A stretch of DNA of 64,000 nucleotides from NCBI RefSeq assembly GCF_018327705.1, contig NZ_BNEM01000001.1:868001-932000 (forward strand), in the 5' to 3' direction. Under the pieces are notes generated by a model. It searched no databases. It had not been told where the DNA came from and saw nothing but the letters and a program-made list of their open reading frames with translations. Below are positions 16,377 through 26,500 of the stretch, in pieces. Source of the stretch: Catellatospora sp. TT07R-123. Its GTDB lineage: Bacteria > Actinomycetota > Actinomycetes > Mycobacteriales > Micromonosporaceae. The translations under genes and the position numbers were made by a program. Numbering within the stretch: the stretch's first letter is position 1; every line of letters starts with the position of its first letter.

Positions 16377-17594
16377 TCAGGTGCGTGCCGACCGCACCGC
16401 ACCGTTGACGTATGCCCGCAGTCGGTCGCGGTTGCCGGACAGCCCGTAGTCGGACATCATCAGGCTGAAGTTCCCGAACCGGTGCTGGCCGAGCATCCAG
16501 GCTCGCGGTGAGCGGGCCAGCACCGCCAGCAGCCGACGCTGGTCTTCGGTCAGGTGCGCGTAGGCAAGGCCTGCGGGCACGGGAGGCTCCGGGAACGCCA
16601 CCCGCAGCGCGGACGCGACCATGGTCAGCGCGTCGTTGCCGCTCACGGTCGGGATGCCGCGCAGCCACGCGGCGAAGACCCTGTCGGCGTGGCGGCCGTC
16701 CAATCGCTCCAGCACGAGGCCCGCCAGCCCGGCCAGGTTCCCGTCGAGGAACGGGACTTGGTCGCGGGGCGCGCCCGATGCCCAGCCGAGCAGTTCGGTG
16801 ACGGCGGCGTCCGGCGTCTGCTCGCCGTCGACCAGGGCGGTGGCGACGGCGGCTGCCCAGCGGGTCACCCGGTCAGGCGCGGCCAGCAGGTCCTCCGCTG
16901 GGCGATGGCCGAGCAGGCTGGCCGCGACGAGGGCCGTGGCCGTCACCCGCACCTGCTCGGGGGATTCCTGCGCGCCGGCCGCCGCAGCCAGCAGCGCCGG
17001 CCCGCTGTCGGCAGCGTCCTCAGGGAACCAGGCCAGCGTGTAGGCGGCCCGGATGCGCAGGGCCGGATCGGGATCGTGCAGCAGTCCGCGCAGCAGCGGC
17101 ACTCCCGCGCGGACCGCGTCGTAGACGGCGAGCTCGATGTGCCGGTGGTAGCGGGTCTGGTCCTCGTCGGACAGGGCCTCGACATACCGGTATGAGCTCT
17201 CGTCGTCGTACCCGGGGTCGTTCGGTTTCGGCGCTGCGGCGCGCACCGCTTCACCGCCTCGGGCCTGCTCGCGCATGAGCGCGACCGGGAAGGTGTCCGG
17301 CAGCCAGGCCTCGTCGCCGCCGACGGCCATGACCGCCAGCATCTCCACCAGCACGGGCCGGTCCGGAACGGACTCGTCGGCGAGCAGTTCCAGCAGGAAC
17401 GGCGCCGCGTAGGCGGTCGCTTCGTAGCGCGAGCCCTGGTGGACGATGCTGGCATAGAGCTCTTGGTATGCGCCGATGCGTATCTCGTCGTCGGGGCTGG
17501 CGAGGTTGCGGATCTGGTCGGGGACGTCGTCAGCGGGACCGTAGGCGTGCGTCAGCAGCGACCAGTCGATGTCGTCGAGGCGTTCCAGCACCAC
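16377..17594 (-). CDS. HEAT-like repeat protein of unknown function
   Basis: 405 aa from the GTG at 17594, chosen because GAGG lies 5 nt upstream and the N-terminus VVLERLDDIDWSLLTHAYGP fits. A GTG at 17630 would add 12 residues. Alpha-helical repeats run through most of the length, for example DPDPALRIRAAYTLAWFPEDAADS (HEAT-type), with no membrane segment or signal peptide. Short HEAT-like scaffolds of this kind are frequent in actinobacteria; the partner is unknown. Convergent with the small genes on the left and followed on the same strand by two membrane proteins. Confidence 0.8.
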   Translation of the reverse strand: MVLERLDDIDWSLLTHAYGPADDVPDQIRNLASPDDEIRIGAYQELYASIVHQGSRYEATAYAAPFLLELLADESVPDRPVLVEMLAVMAVGGDEAWLPDTFPVALMREQARGGEAVRAAAPKPNDPGYDDESSYRYVEALSDEDQTRYHRHIELAVYDAVRAGVPLLRGLLHDPDPALRIRAAYTLAWFPEDAADSGPALLAAAAGAQESPEQVRVTATALVAASLLGHRPAEDLLAAPDRVTRWAAAVATALVDGEQTPDAAVTELLGWASGAPRDQVPFLDGNLAGLAGLVLERLDGRHADRVFAAWLRGIPTVSGNDALTMVASALRVAFPEPPVPAGLAYAHLTEDQRRLLAVLARSPRAWMLGQHRFGNFSLMMSDYGLSGNRDRLRAYVNGAVRSART

Positions 17595-17636
17595 GGCATC
17601 CTCACACCCGCCTACGACAGCCCCGTTCACCGTGAC

Positions 17637-18416
17637 TTACGGCTCTGTGGGTTCCGGTGGCTCTGTGGGTTCCGGTGGCCCTGTGGGTTCCGGCGTCGGG
17701 AACAGAACATGCCCGCGGGGCAGGGTGCGTGCCCAGAGGTCGTCGAGCACCTGGCCTTGGTCGTGCGATACGACGTCCGCCTCCGGCTCGACCAGGGGTG
17801 TCACGCTCCACAGACACTTGCTGAGCAGGTCGGTGCCGTCCCACGACCGCACGAGCACCACTCCCGCGTAAACCGCGCGGTAGCCTTCGGTGAAGAACGG
17901 AACCATTCCGACGGTCGGCGGCTCCTTGCCCTGCGCCGGGGCATCGACGAAGAGCATGCGATCGCCTCGGACGACCATTTCGATGCGGTAGTCGAGTGCT
18001 CCGGCATGATGGTCGGTCGTCAGTCCCGCCACGGCCAGGCCTGGTGACACGGCGCGGGTGAAGTCATAGACGGAGTGCGCCCAGAGGTACTTCTCGCCCT
18101 TCTGCGTGATCCAGTAGCAGTGCCACACGCGCCGCAGCGGAGCCAGGTCGGCCTCAGCCGATCGCATACTGGCGCCCAAGGATCTGTTCAGCACGTCGTG
18201 GACAGCACTCAGCGCGTCACGGCCATCCCCCGCCGAGAAGAAGATGCTTATCGCCGCACCGACGACGCCGCCGCCCAACGCCGCCAGCGTCCCGGCGGTC
18301 ATCACCGTTCCCGCCGACGACCCTGTCGACTGGATGTAGACGCCCAGCGCCGTCACGCCGGCACCGAGTATCCCGATGATCCATAACGGAGTCGAATTCA
18401 GTGAGCGCTTCCGCAT
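17637..18416 (-). CDS. Membrane protein with Pro-Glu-Pro-Thr C-terminal repeats
   Basis: 259 aa from the ATG at 18416, which has GAGG 7 nt upstream; GTGs at 18431 and 18437 are alternatives. Two membrane helices lie near the N-terminus (about 11-29 and 36-61), followed by a soluble domain of about 160 residues with no family I recognise. The C-terminus is a PEPTxP repeat encoded by three tandem 18-bp units at 17641-17694. The tail stops only 43 nt from the next gene on the strand. The soluble part may be cytoplasmic. Function unknown. Confidence 0.75.
   Translation of the reverse strand: MRKRSLNSTPLWIIGILGAGVTALGVYIQSTGSSAGTVMTAGTLAALGGGVVGAAISIFFSAGDGRDALSAVHDVLNRSLGASMRSAEADLAPLRRVWHCYWITQKGEKYLWAHSVYDFTRAVSPGLAVAGLTTDHHAGALDYRIEMVVRGDRMLFVDAPAQGKEPPTVGMVPFFTEGYRAVYAGVVLVRSWDGTDLLSKCLWSVTPLVEPEADVVSHDQGQVLDDLWARTLPRGHVLFPTPEPTGPPEPTEPPEPTEP
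17641..17694. repeat. Three tandem 18-bp repeats
   Basis: Unit GGCTCTGTGGGTTCCGGT at 17641, 17659 and, with two changes, 17677. On the minus strand it encodes the repeated Pro-Glu-Pro-Thr tail of the overlapping membrane protein. Slippage here would change tail length without a frameshift. Confidence 0.9.
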
Positions 18417-18509
18417 TCGCCGCCGCCTCACGTACACGATCGATGGTTCCAGACATTATCGTGCCGTGCGGGGCGAATTTCCAGTGCCGTCGGAACGGTC
18501 CACTGACAG

Positions 18510-19238
18510 TCATGGGATCAGCGTCGGCTCCGCCCACACGCCGTCATAGGAGTTGTAGGGCGAGCAGGTTATCAGCCTGCCCGGGTCGATCCACTCCACG
18601 CTCAGCCTCAACCGGAGGACGCCCTTCACCGAAACGTCGATTCGGCTGATGTCGCCGAACTTCATTATCTTCTTGAACAGAGGTCGCTCGGTATTGCCCT
18701 CGACCGAGTACACCGCCATGATCCAGTTGACGTCGGTGCTGCTGTAGTCGTCGTACAGCCCCACTTTCGCCGTGAATCGGGAGTACCTCTTCCCGAGGTT
18801 GTAATCGACCCGCTGCTTGTTGCACTTGAACGGGTCCAGCCGGACGAGATCGAGGTAGGTGACTCCGCCGAGCGCGGCCGGCTGGGTGTCGGCGTGGCCG
18901 CGCACCGGATCGAGGCTGGCCAGAGAGATCGGGCCCGAGGGGATCGGCGACTCGGTCGGCGACTCTTCCACCGACGGCTGCGGCGTCGGAGACTCGGGCG
19001 GCTCCTCACTCGGGCTCGGCTCCTCGCTCACGGCGACGGTCTCGACCGGGGCGGGAGAGAAGGCGGTCGTACCGAATGCCGAAGGGGCGGTATTCACGAC
19101 ACCGCCGGGAACCAGGAACGGCATGCAAATCGCCACCGGAAGCGCGATGACCGCCGCGACTCCGCCGATGACCGCCCAGAGCCTCGCATGCCCTTCATCG
19201 TTCTTGACTGCCTCTATTATTTCGCGGGGAGAGCGCAT
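18510..19238 (-). CDS. Membrane-anchored protein with a Pro/Glu/Ser linker and an NPCBM-like C-terminus
   Basis: 242 aa. A short cytoplasmic N-terminus with KNDEG, a transmembrane helix (about 21-46), a low-complexity Ser/Pro/Glu linker (about 65-105), and a C-terminal beta-rich domain (about 112-242) whose NLGKRYSRFTAKVGLYDD resembles NPCBM and related galactose-binding-like folds. AAAGGTGAG directly before the ATG at 19238 fixes the start. I infer an externally displayed domain binding a glycan or wall polymer. The linker length suggests it spans peptidoglycan. Confidence 0.8.
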   Translation of the reverse strand: MRSPREIIEAVKNDEGHARLWAVIGGVAAVIALPVAICMPFLVPGGVVNTAPSAFGTTAFSPAPVETVAVSEEPSPSEEPPESPTPQPSVEESPTESPIPSGPISLASLDPVRGHADTQPAALGGVTYLDLVRLDPFKCNKQRVDYNLGKRYSRFTAKVGLYDDYSSTDVNWIMAVYSVEGNTERPLFKKIMKFGDISRIDVSVKGVLRLRLSVEWIDPGRLITCSPYNSYDGVWAEPTLIP

Positions 19239-19474
19239 CGCTCACCTTTCATGCAGTCCGCCGGCGCCTATGTGCGTGGAAGTCTCGCCCCACCGACGGT
19301 TGCCGTCCAGTCGTGTGTCATCTGGGCGACAGTGCTTTTGCCGCTTCAGCCCTATTGAATTGCGGCAAAGTTCAGCCGATGGCGACTTACGTCGATGCCG
19401 GACCCGGACCGTACGCGGCAGAGGCGACCTATATGGCCCTCTCCCTATCGCATTCGAGGCGCCCGCCGATGTGC

Positions 19475-19504
19475 GTGGCGGTCCGGGTCGCCCCGGACCG
19501 CCAC
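19475..19504 (-). terminator. Terminator of the CHAT/PLD-side operon
   Basis: Perfect 13-bp arms GTGGCGGTCCGGG and CCCGGACCGCCAC with a 4-nt loop, starting 9 nt after the stop codon of the phospholipase D-like gene. Confidence 0.8.
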
Positions 19505-19512
19505 GGCCGCCG

Positions 19513-21951
19513 TCAGCCCTGCGGATCGATGACGTAGTTCCAGAACCGGTCCAGATTCGGCCCGGACACCCCGACACCGAGCACACTCGGCCGGACGATC
19601 GGGACCGACGGGTCGTACCGCCGGACCCGCGCGCCCGGAGGCGGTGCCAGCCACAGGGCCTTCGCCGCGGTGATGTCGGCGACCGCGGCGGGGTCGACCC
19701 CGAGGTGGGTGCTCCACAGCCTGATCCGCAACTGCTCGGCGAACGACGGCAGCAGCGGCGGGGGGCCGGTGGGTCCGTTGTGGACGATGGTGGTCAGGAT
19801 CTCCGAGTCGTGGGTCCAGGACCGGCGGTTGTAGTTGGGCGTGCCGACGAACGCCGCTTCGTCGTCGACCAGCAGGAGCTTGGAATGCACGTACGCGCCG
19901 GGGGTGGTGGGCGCGGGCGGGACGCCGAGCCCGTCGAAGAGCAGCAGCCGGTCGGCGACGTCGGACGGCAGGCTGCCGAGCAGGTCGGTGATGAACTCGT
20001 GCCGGCGGAACGGCGCGTCGGGCGTGTCCCCGACGATGTCGATCGGGGCCATCACGACCACGGCGTATTCGACCCGGCGCAGGGCGGCGCGCAGTGTGGC
20101 CCGCAGCGGTTCGGACCCGGTGAAGTACTGGCAGGTGAGGTAGGCGTAGCGGCGCGCGTTGACCAGTGCGTTCTCCAGGACGGTCCGGGCGGTCTGGACC
20201 GGGGCGGTGAACGGGAACCCCCGCCCGTAGGTGTGCGAGATCTGCACGGTGTGCGGGCCCGGCGGCGCCGTCGCCACGACCGGCGCGGCGCCGATGGGGG
20301 TGAGCCCGGCGGCGTCCGGGTGGCGCGACCACCGGTCCAGGAACGTCTGCAGCACGTCGGCAGCGGCGGGCCCTTCGATGCGGACGCTGACGTCGAACAG
20401 CGGCGAGCCGGGGGTGGTGGACCCGTTCTGGCCGAACGGGTGCAGCCGGTCGGCGTTGGGGTCGATGCCGCCGCACCAGGCGACCAGGCTGTCGCCGTGC
20501 CCGACGATCAGCACCTTCTGGTGGTGGCTGCCGAATGCCAGGTGCCTGCTGTCCACGATGGCGCGGGCGTTGGGCAGGCTGTTGACGGCGGCGGCGGCCT
20601 TCTGGTTGATGGTGGTGGCGAACTGGTGGAGCAGGAACAGTGGCCCCAGCACCAGGGCGGCCTTCAGCTTCTCGCGCGGCGGGGGCGGCCGCCAGAACAT
20701 CGCGCAGACCTGTGCTCCGTCGCTGTCGGGGGTGCCCGCGCTGGCTTTGGTGAGCAGGGACCGCAGTGTGCTGTCCGGGGTGCCCGGGATCAGTTCCAGG
20801 TCGACGTCGCACCACCAGTTGAGCAGGTAGACGAAGTCGCGCGGGCCGCTGGCCTTCGCGATGTCCAGTGCCTGGGCACGCAGGGTGTCCGGGCCGCCGA
20901 CGAACGCCGTCACCGTGTTGTCGGGGGTGGCGCTGCCCAGGTGGCGGGCGTTGTCGGGGGCCAGGATGAAGCGCAGCGGGCTGCCCGGCGGCGGCACCTC
21001 GCCCGGTGCCAGCGCGGTGACGGTCCCGGCGCTGTCGCGTAGCAGCTGCCCGCCGGTGAAGCCGAACACCGTGGCGCCGTCACCGGTCGGGTGCCCGCTG
21101 TCGACCGGCAGCCCGAACGGGTTGCCGGCGGCGAGCTGGCCGAGCCAGCCGTTGAAGATCTCGGGTTGCAGCAGCTGCGCGCCGGTCTCCGGATGGGCCA
21201 CGATGACGGCCTGTTCGAAGGTCGCGAACCGGGCCTGGTCGACGGCGGCCACCGGGGTGGTGCCGGAGGTGGGCCAGCCGGGGTCGAACCCGCCGGCGGG
21301 TTGCAGCCAGCGGCCCCACAGCGCCAGGTCGAGGGTGTGCACGGCACCGCCGACCGCCGCCATCCCGCCGAACGTGAAGTCCTGCGCCAGGCGGTCGCCC
21401 TCGATACCGGTGTCGCCGGTCGGGTACTCCAGCGGGCTGTCCGGGCCGCCCTGCTCGAACCAGGCCGCCCCGATCGGGTCCAGCAGCACGCAGCACTCCT
21501 GCGCCGGGGTGACCACGATGAGGCCGCGTTCGAACGGCACGACGGCACCCAGCTCGTCGCCGGCCGGCTGCGGTGGGCCGGTCTGCGCTCCGATGTCGAG
21601 GCCCGTGCCGGCGATCTCGGCGATCTTGGCGTCGACGAGGTCCTGCACCGGGTCGCCGGCGGGGGCCGGCGCCGGGACGAACGCCGCGTCGAGCGCGGCC
21701 ATCGTCAGCGGGCCGACCTTGCCGTCGTCCTGCAGCTGGTGGTCGCGCTGGAACTGCGCCACCGCCGCGGTGGTCTGCACGCCGTACAGGCCGGTGGCGC
21801 CGAACTCGATGACGTAGCCGAGGTCGAGCAGCGCCTGCTGTACGGTGCGCACGGAGTCGTTCTGCTCCGGGCTGGCCATCACGTGCCGGCCGTCGAGGCA
21901 GTCCTGCAGGATCGGGTCGCCGGTGAACCGGGCGGACTGGAACTCAGCCAT
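19513..21951 (-). CDS. Phospholipase D-like protein with an N-terminal peptidoglycan-binding domain
   Basis: 812 aa. The ATG at 21951 overlaps the upstream stop by 8 nt. A PG_binding_1-type domain covers about 35-95 (VRTVQQALLDLGYVIEFGATGLYGVQTTAAVAQFQ), then an unrecognised beta-rich domain (about 100-380), then a two-lobed phospholipase D fold (about 380-790). The second HKD motif is canonical (HSKLLLVDD, then GTPNYNRRS). The first reads HHQKVLIVGHGD: the His and Lys are present, but Gly replaces the Asp. No signal peptide, so if it reaches the envelope another route is needed. Last gene of a five-gene run downstream of the CHAT protease. Likely a phosphodiesterase or phospholipase acting on membranes or nucleic acid; the substrate is not determinable. 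Confidence 0.88.
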   Translation of the reverse strand: MAEFQSARFTGDPILQDCLDGRHVMASPEQNDSVRTVQQALLDLGYVIEFGATGLYGVQTTAAVAQFQRDHQLQDDGKVGPLTMAALDAAFVPAPAPAGDPVQDLVDAKIAEIAGTGLDIGAQTGPPQPAGDELGAVVPFERGLIVVTPAQECCVLLDPIGAAWFEQGGPDSPLEYPTGDTGIEGDRLAQDFTFGGMAAVGGAVHTLDLALWGRWLQPAGGFDPGWPTSGTTPVAAVDQARFATFEQAVIVAHPETGAQLLQPEIFNGWLGQLAAGNPFGLPVDSGHPTGDGATVFGFTGGQLLRDSAGTVTALAPGEVPPPGSPLRFILAPDNARHLGSATPDNTVTAFVGGPDTLRAQALDIAKASGPRDFVYLLNWWCDVDLELIPGTPDSTLRSLLTKASAGTPDSDGAQVCAMFWRPPPPREKLKAALVLGPLFLLHQFATTINQKAAAAVNSLPNARAIVDSRHLAFGSHHQKVLIVGHGDSLVAWCGGIDPNADRLHPFGQNGSTTPGSPLFDVSVRIEGPAAADVLQTFLDRWSRHPDAAGLTPIGAAPVVATAPPGPHTVQISHTYGRGFPFTAPVQTARTVLENALVNARRYAYLTCQYFTGSEPLRATLRAALRRVEYAVVVMAPIDIVGDTPDAPFRRHEFITDLLGSLPSDVADRLLLFDGLGVPPAPTTPGAYVHSKLLLVDDEAAFVGTPNYNRRSWTHDSEILTTIVHNGPTGPPPLLPSFAEQLRIRLWSTHLGVDPAAVADITAAKALWLAPPPGARVRRYDPSVPIVRPSVLGVGVSGPNLDRFWNYVIDPQG

Positions 21952-22870
21952 TGCTGCTGCTCCCTGCGGTGTTGTCGGGTTGGTCCTGGGGCCATCGGCC
22001 GTATGACATCCGCAGCCCGTCGCCCTCGGCGAGCACGATGAGCCGGCCGCTGCCGGGGCGGAAACCGGTCGGCACGAGGAAGACCTGGCCGTTGAACCGG
22101 TCCATGAGCTTGAGCCCGGAGTACTGGTAGATGCCGTCGTCGAGCTGCTGCTCGCGCAGGCCGGGGCCGGACAGGTGCAGCGGTTTGTCGCTGGTGACGA
22201 CGACGCTGACCCGGTTCGGCAGGTCGTCGACGAACTGCGCCGCGAGCTGCCAGCCGGACGCCTCGGCGTGGTTGGAGGTGGCGGTGAACAGGCACACGCC
22301 CAGCAGCAGCAGTACGCACAGCTGGGCGACGGTCGGCAGGGGCGGCGGCTGCTCGCCGCGGTCGCGGGCCCGCAGGCGCGCGCTGTAGAGCAGCAGCAGG
22401 ATCCCGGCGCCGACGGCCAGCGGCCACAGCGTGTACGCGACCCCGAACAGCGGGCTGGTGACGGGCAGGCCGTCGGTGGCGGGCACGGCCAGGCACACCA
22501 CCGCCGGCACGGCGATGGCGGCCAGCAGCACATACCTCGGTGCTCTGGAACGGCCCGCGCCGGCCGTCCGCGCCGTCAGCCAGCGGTCGAGCCAGAGGTA
22601 GAGCAGGCCCGCGGCGCCGACGACGGCGAGCAGGCTCAGCACCGGGCCGACGCTGCGCAGCGCGTAGTCCTGGGTGGACATGCCGAACAGCGCCTGGTCC
22701 AGGCCGAGTGCCTCGCTCTGCGACTCGGCGCGCTGCCAGCCGAAGTAGACCAGCAGCGCGGTGATGACGGTGACGTTGGCCAGCAGCAGCACCAGCTGCC
22801 GGGACAGTTCGGCGGCAGGGCCCGGCGGCGGGGTCTGCGGCGGGGTGTCTTCGGGTGCCGGCGCGGTCAC
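21944..22870 (-). CDS. Integral membrane protein of unknown function
   Basis: 308 aa from the GTG at 22870. A Pro-rich N-terminus, then about four hydrophobic segments (around residues 28-45, 72-92, 113-130, 137-158) and a further one near 180-197, followed by an extracellular C-terminal domain of about 110 residues (NRVSVVVTSDKPLHLSGPGL). It overlaps the lipoprotein stop by 4 nt and the PLD start by 8 nt, so all three are co-translated and probably work together at the membrane. No family is recognised. Confidence 0.8.
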   Translation of the reverse strand: MTAPAPEDTPPQTPPPGPAAELSRQLVLLLANVTVITALLVYFGWQRAESQSEALGLDQALFGMSTQDYALRSVGPVLSLLAVVGAAGLLYLWLDRWLTARTAGAGRSRAPRYVLLAAIAVPAVVCLAVPATDGLPVTSPLFGVAYTLWPLAVGAGILLLLYSARLRARDRGEQPPPLPTVAQLCVLLLLGVCLFTATSNHAEASGWQLAAQFVDDLPNRVSVVVTSDKPLHLSGPGLREQQLDDGIYQYSGLKLMDRFNGQVFLVPTGFRPGSGRLIVLAEGDGLRMSYGRWPQDQPDNTAGSSSNG

Positions 22871-23490
22871 TGGACCAGCTCCCGCGGGTCCGGGCCCTGG
22901 CCCTGCAGCGACAGGTAGGCTTCGACCTGCTGGGGGCGCTCGCCGCGCTCGCACTCGAAGTCGTCCTTCGGGCGCTCCATGATCGCGCTGGCGACCGCCC
23001 GGTAGGTCTCGCAGATGTGCCAGCTCAGGTTGTTGGTGGTCGCGACGTCCCAGCCGATGAGGTTCCAGTTGCCGTACAGCTGCGGCACGGCGTTCCACAG
23101 CTTGGCCGCCTGCTGCGGGTCGGCCGCCTTGTCGTCGTTGCCGCACAGTTCCACGGCCGCCTGGAACAGCAGCACCTCGCGCGGGTCCTCGAAGTCGCGC
23201 CAGGTGATGTTGCCCTCGGTCTGCGACATGAGTTTCTGGGCGGTCTTGCAGTGCCGGTCCGACAGCAGCTTGTAGACGGAGTTGGCGATGAGCTCGTTCG
23301 GGGACTTGTCGCCCCTGGGCAGCTTGAAGCCGAAGTCCGGTTTGACGGCCTCCGGCTTCGACCCCTGCGGGGCGCTGCCGACCGGCGGTGGGCAGGCGGC
23401 TCTGGTGCCGCATCCGGCCAGGGCCAGGACCGCGAAGGCGGCGACGGCGGCGGTGCGAACAGCGGTCTGCTTGGCGGGGTAGGGGAACAT
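22867..23490 (-). CDS. Lipoprotein of unknown function
   Basis: 207 aa. Signal peptide with lipobox LALAGC (Cys27), so it is anchored to the outer face of the membrane after processing. The mature part is mostly helical and charged, with several Cys residues (Cys33, and later HCKTAQ, ELCGN, HICE, FECER) that could pair outside the cell. A perfect AAGGAGG lies just before the ATG at 23490. It starts 43 nt after the 1160-aa gene and overlaps the membrane protein gene by 4 nt. No family is recognised. Confidence 0.85.
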   Translation of the reverse strand: MFPYPAKQTAVRTAAVAAFAVLALAGCGTRAACPPPVGSAPQGSKPEAVKPDFGFKLPRGDKSPNELIANSVYKLLSDRHCKTAQKLMSQTEGNITWRDFEDPREVLLFQAAVELCGNDDKAADPQQAAKLWNAVPQLYGNWNLIGWDVATTNNLSWHICETYRAVASAIMERPKDDFECERGERPQQVEAYLSLQGQGPDPRELVQ

Positions 23491-23533
23491 GGTGTGCCTC
23501 CTTGATGGGTGGGCGCCGCGCTGTCGGCGGCGG

Positions 23534-26500
23534 TCAGGAAAGGGCGATGACGTCGACGAACACGGTGCGTTCGGCCAGTTCGGCGTCGGTGCCGCCCAGG
23601 CCGGCGGGCAGCGGGTCGTCAGCGGGGCGGATCTGCTCGACCTCCTTGAGGTAGAGGCGCAGCGCGCCGGGCAGGTCCGGCAGGGTCACCCGCAGCGGCT
23701 CGCCGAGGCTGCCGTGCGCCGTGCTGCCCGGCAGCCGCACCCATGCCTGGTCGTCGCCGGGCGGCTGGCGCAGGTCGGTGAGGTCGCCGCCGCCCGCGCC
23801 GCCGGCCCGGTGTTCGAGCAGCACGTCGACGCGGTTGAGGCGCGGCCCGGCGGGGCCGGGGCCGCTGAGGGTCACGGTCACGTCGGTCGCGGTCCGCTGC
23901 ACGTGGACGGTGCGGTCGGGCAGCAGCTGGACCGCCTCGGTCGTGACCGGGTCGGACAGCTCCAGGCCGGGCAGGCTGTGGTGCTGGTAGCGGGCCACCA
24001 CCAGGCGCGCGAACGGGCTGTACGACCCGGCTCCCGTCACCTCGACGTCGGCGTAGCAGCGTCCCTCGTGGAACCAGACCCCGTGCGGCACGACCCGCAC
24101 CGGCGGGCCGCCGGGCAGGGTCCGCACCTCCGACGGGGCGGTCTTGGCGGTGAACGCGTCGACCGGCGGGACCGGTACGGGGTACTGGCCCGCCCAGATC
24201 GGGTCGCGCCCCAGCCGGGTCAGCCGCACCGGTGCCGGCGGAGCCTGCCCGGCCGGCGGGTCGTCGCCCGTCTCCAGCAGCACCCCGAGCGCCTCGCCCG
24301 CGCCGGTGGTGTACCAGGGGCGGCCCAGCTCGATGCGCAGGCGGCCGCCGCGCCGCACGCGCGTCAGCTGCTGCCAGCCCGGCGGCAGCTCGGTGCCCTC
24401 CCAGCGGAACGCGGGCAGGACGGACCGGACCAGCGGCGGCACCGGGCGCGCCGTGCTGGGCACGGTGACGGCCGGCAGCGTGGTACGGGCCCGGAAGTCC
24501 TCCTCGTCGTCGGCGGCGTCGAACAGCTGCCGGAACCGGCTCACCGCGGTGAGCTGGTAGCGCACCTCGCGGTGCCGGGTGTCGCCGAAGTCGTGCCGCA
24601 GGGCCGGGACGGCGACGGGGCCGCGGTCGAGCACGACGGACGCGACGGCGGGTTGCGTCACGGTCCGCGGCTGGTCGTCGGTGACCTCGGTCCACTCGGC
24701 GGCGATGTCGAGGCGCAGCGTGCTCGCGGTGTCGACGTCGAGCTGGGCCTGCAGCACCGCGTCGGTCTGCCCCTCGGCGGTGCGCAGCGGCGTGATGGTT
24801 CCCGCCGGATCGCGCAGCGGCCGCCGCACGGCGTGGACGAGCCGGACCACGCGGGCGGGGGTGGCCAGCGGATGGCGGCCGCCGATCGCGGCCGGTTCGG
24901 CACCGGCGGGCAGCCACTGCTTGATCGCGAAGTGGTCCAGGTAGTCGTCGCGCAGGTGCGAGGAGACCTCCAGGTACGCCTCCTGCGCCGGGGCGAGCTC
25001 CACCCGCACCTGGCCGTCGGCGGGGACCAGCGCGGGCAGCCCCCCGTCGGCGCCGGTGCCGTCGGCGAGCAGCAGCAGGTGCGGTTGCAGCTGGGGCCAG
25101 TGGCCCTGCCAGGCCGGTCGCGCGGTCCGCGGCTCGGTGAGGGCGCCGGGGCCGGGGCGCAGGTGCAGCGTCGGGCCGGCCGACGCCGGGTCGGGCAGAC
25201 CGGACGCCATGGCCTGGGACGCGAGCTGCCAGGTCTGCTCGTCCGCGCCGTCGAGCACCCCGTGCTGCTCGGCCAGCGCGAACGAGACCCCCGGCGGCAG
25301 CAGCAGGCGGCTGTCGTTGGCGGGGTAGCCCGGATGCGCCTGCGCGAACTGTGCCGCGGTCAGGCCCCGGTCGCTGCGGATGACCAGCAGGTCGGCGGCG
25401 CCGCCGGGGCCCAGCGGGTGTCCCGGTCCGGGGGCGGGGCGGCTGGTCCACTCGTCCAGCAGCGCCTGCTGCCGGGGCGGCAGCGCCACGGCGGGCGCGG
25501 CGATCGGCTCATAGCGGGTGTAGGTGACCAGGTCGGTCGCGCACGGGTCGACGACGGGGCGGTCGTCGGGGCCCAGGCCGCCGCCGGCCAGGTCGGCGAC
25601 CCGTACCCGCAGCTGGTAGGTGTGGTTGAAGCGGAGGGCGGGCAGCGAGCCTTCGGGCAGCTGGTAGGTCCAGTCGAAGTCGTACGGCAGCGGCAGCTTG
25701 CGCGTGCCGCGGGGTCGGCCGCCCCGGCCGTCCAGCGCGGGCCGGGGCACCGACAGGCTCCAGCCGTCCCAGCGGGTGACCACCTCGTCGGCGTGCAGGG
25801 CGCCGGTGGCCGGGTCGGCCACGGCCGCGTTGGCCTTGACGTGGCCCTCCTCGGGCCCGGCGCCGACGACCGTCCCGTTGATCCGGTAGGTCGCCTCGCG
25901 CCGGCACAGCGACAGCCAGCGGGTCGCCCCCTTGGGCAGGACGTCCATCCGGTAGCCGAGCATCAGCTCGGCCGCGGTCAGCTCGGCGCCGGCCAGGGCG
26001 CCGTCGGCGGCGAACTTCGCGCCGTTGCCGGTGTGGGCGGCCATGTCGTCGAGGCGGCCGGGGCGCAGCAGCTGGAGCCCGGCCGTGCGCAGCGCCGGCA
26101 GGCTGACCGGCGGCTCGCCGGTGCCCGCACCGGCGCCGGGCGTCCGGTCGAGCAGGGCCCTGGCGGTGTCGCGCAGCCGGCCGACGCCGCCGTCGACGTC
26201 GACGGCGGCGACCTGCCAGGCTGACCGGCTGTCGGCGGTGGCCGCCGTCGCGCCGGCCAGGTCCAGCATGCCGTTGCGGACGGTGCCGGCCGACCACGGC
26301 AGGAAGTGCCGGCCGTCGAACTCGTACCTGGTCCAGGGCGCTACCAGGGACGGCAGCCCGGCGGGCGGTTCCCAGCCGATCCGCACCAGCGCCGCCGTGC
26401 CCGACGTGGTGTCGGCCAGCACGGCCGAGGGCAGCCTGAGCTCGAGGATGAGACCCAGCGCGCGCAGGACCGCCGGGTGCTCGCGCAGCAGCGACACCGT

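Noticed and set aside
23489..26224. 911-codon open frame opposite the 1160-aa gene
   Set aside because: High-GC opposite-strand artefact. The minus-strand frame is longer, has coupled neighbours and normal composition, though its function is unknown.
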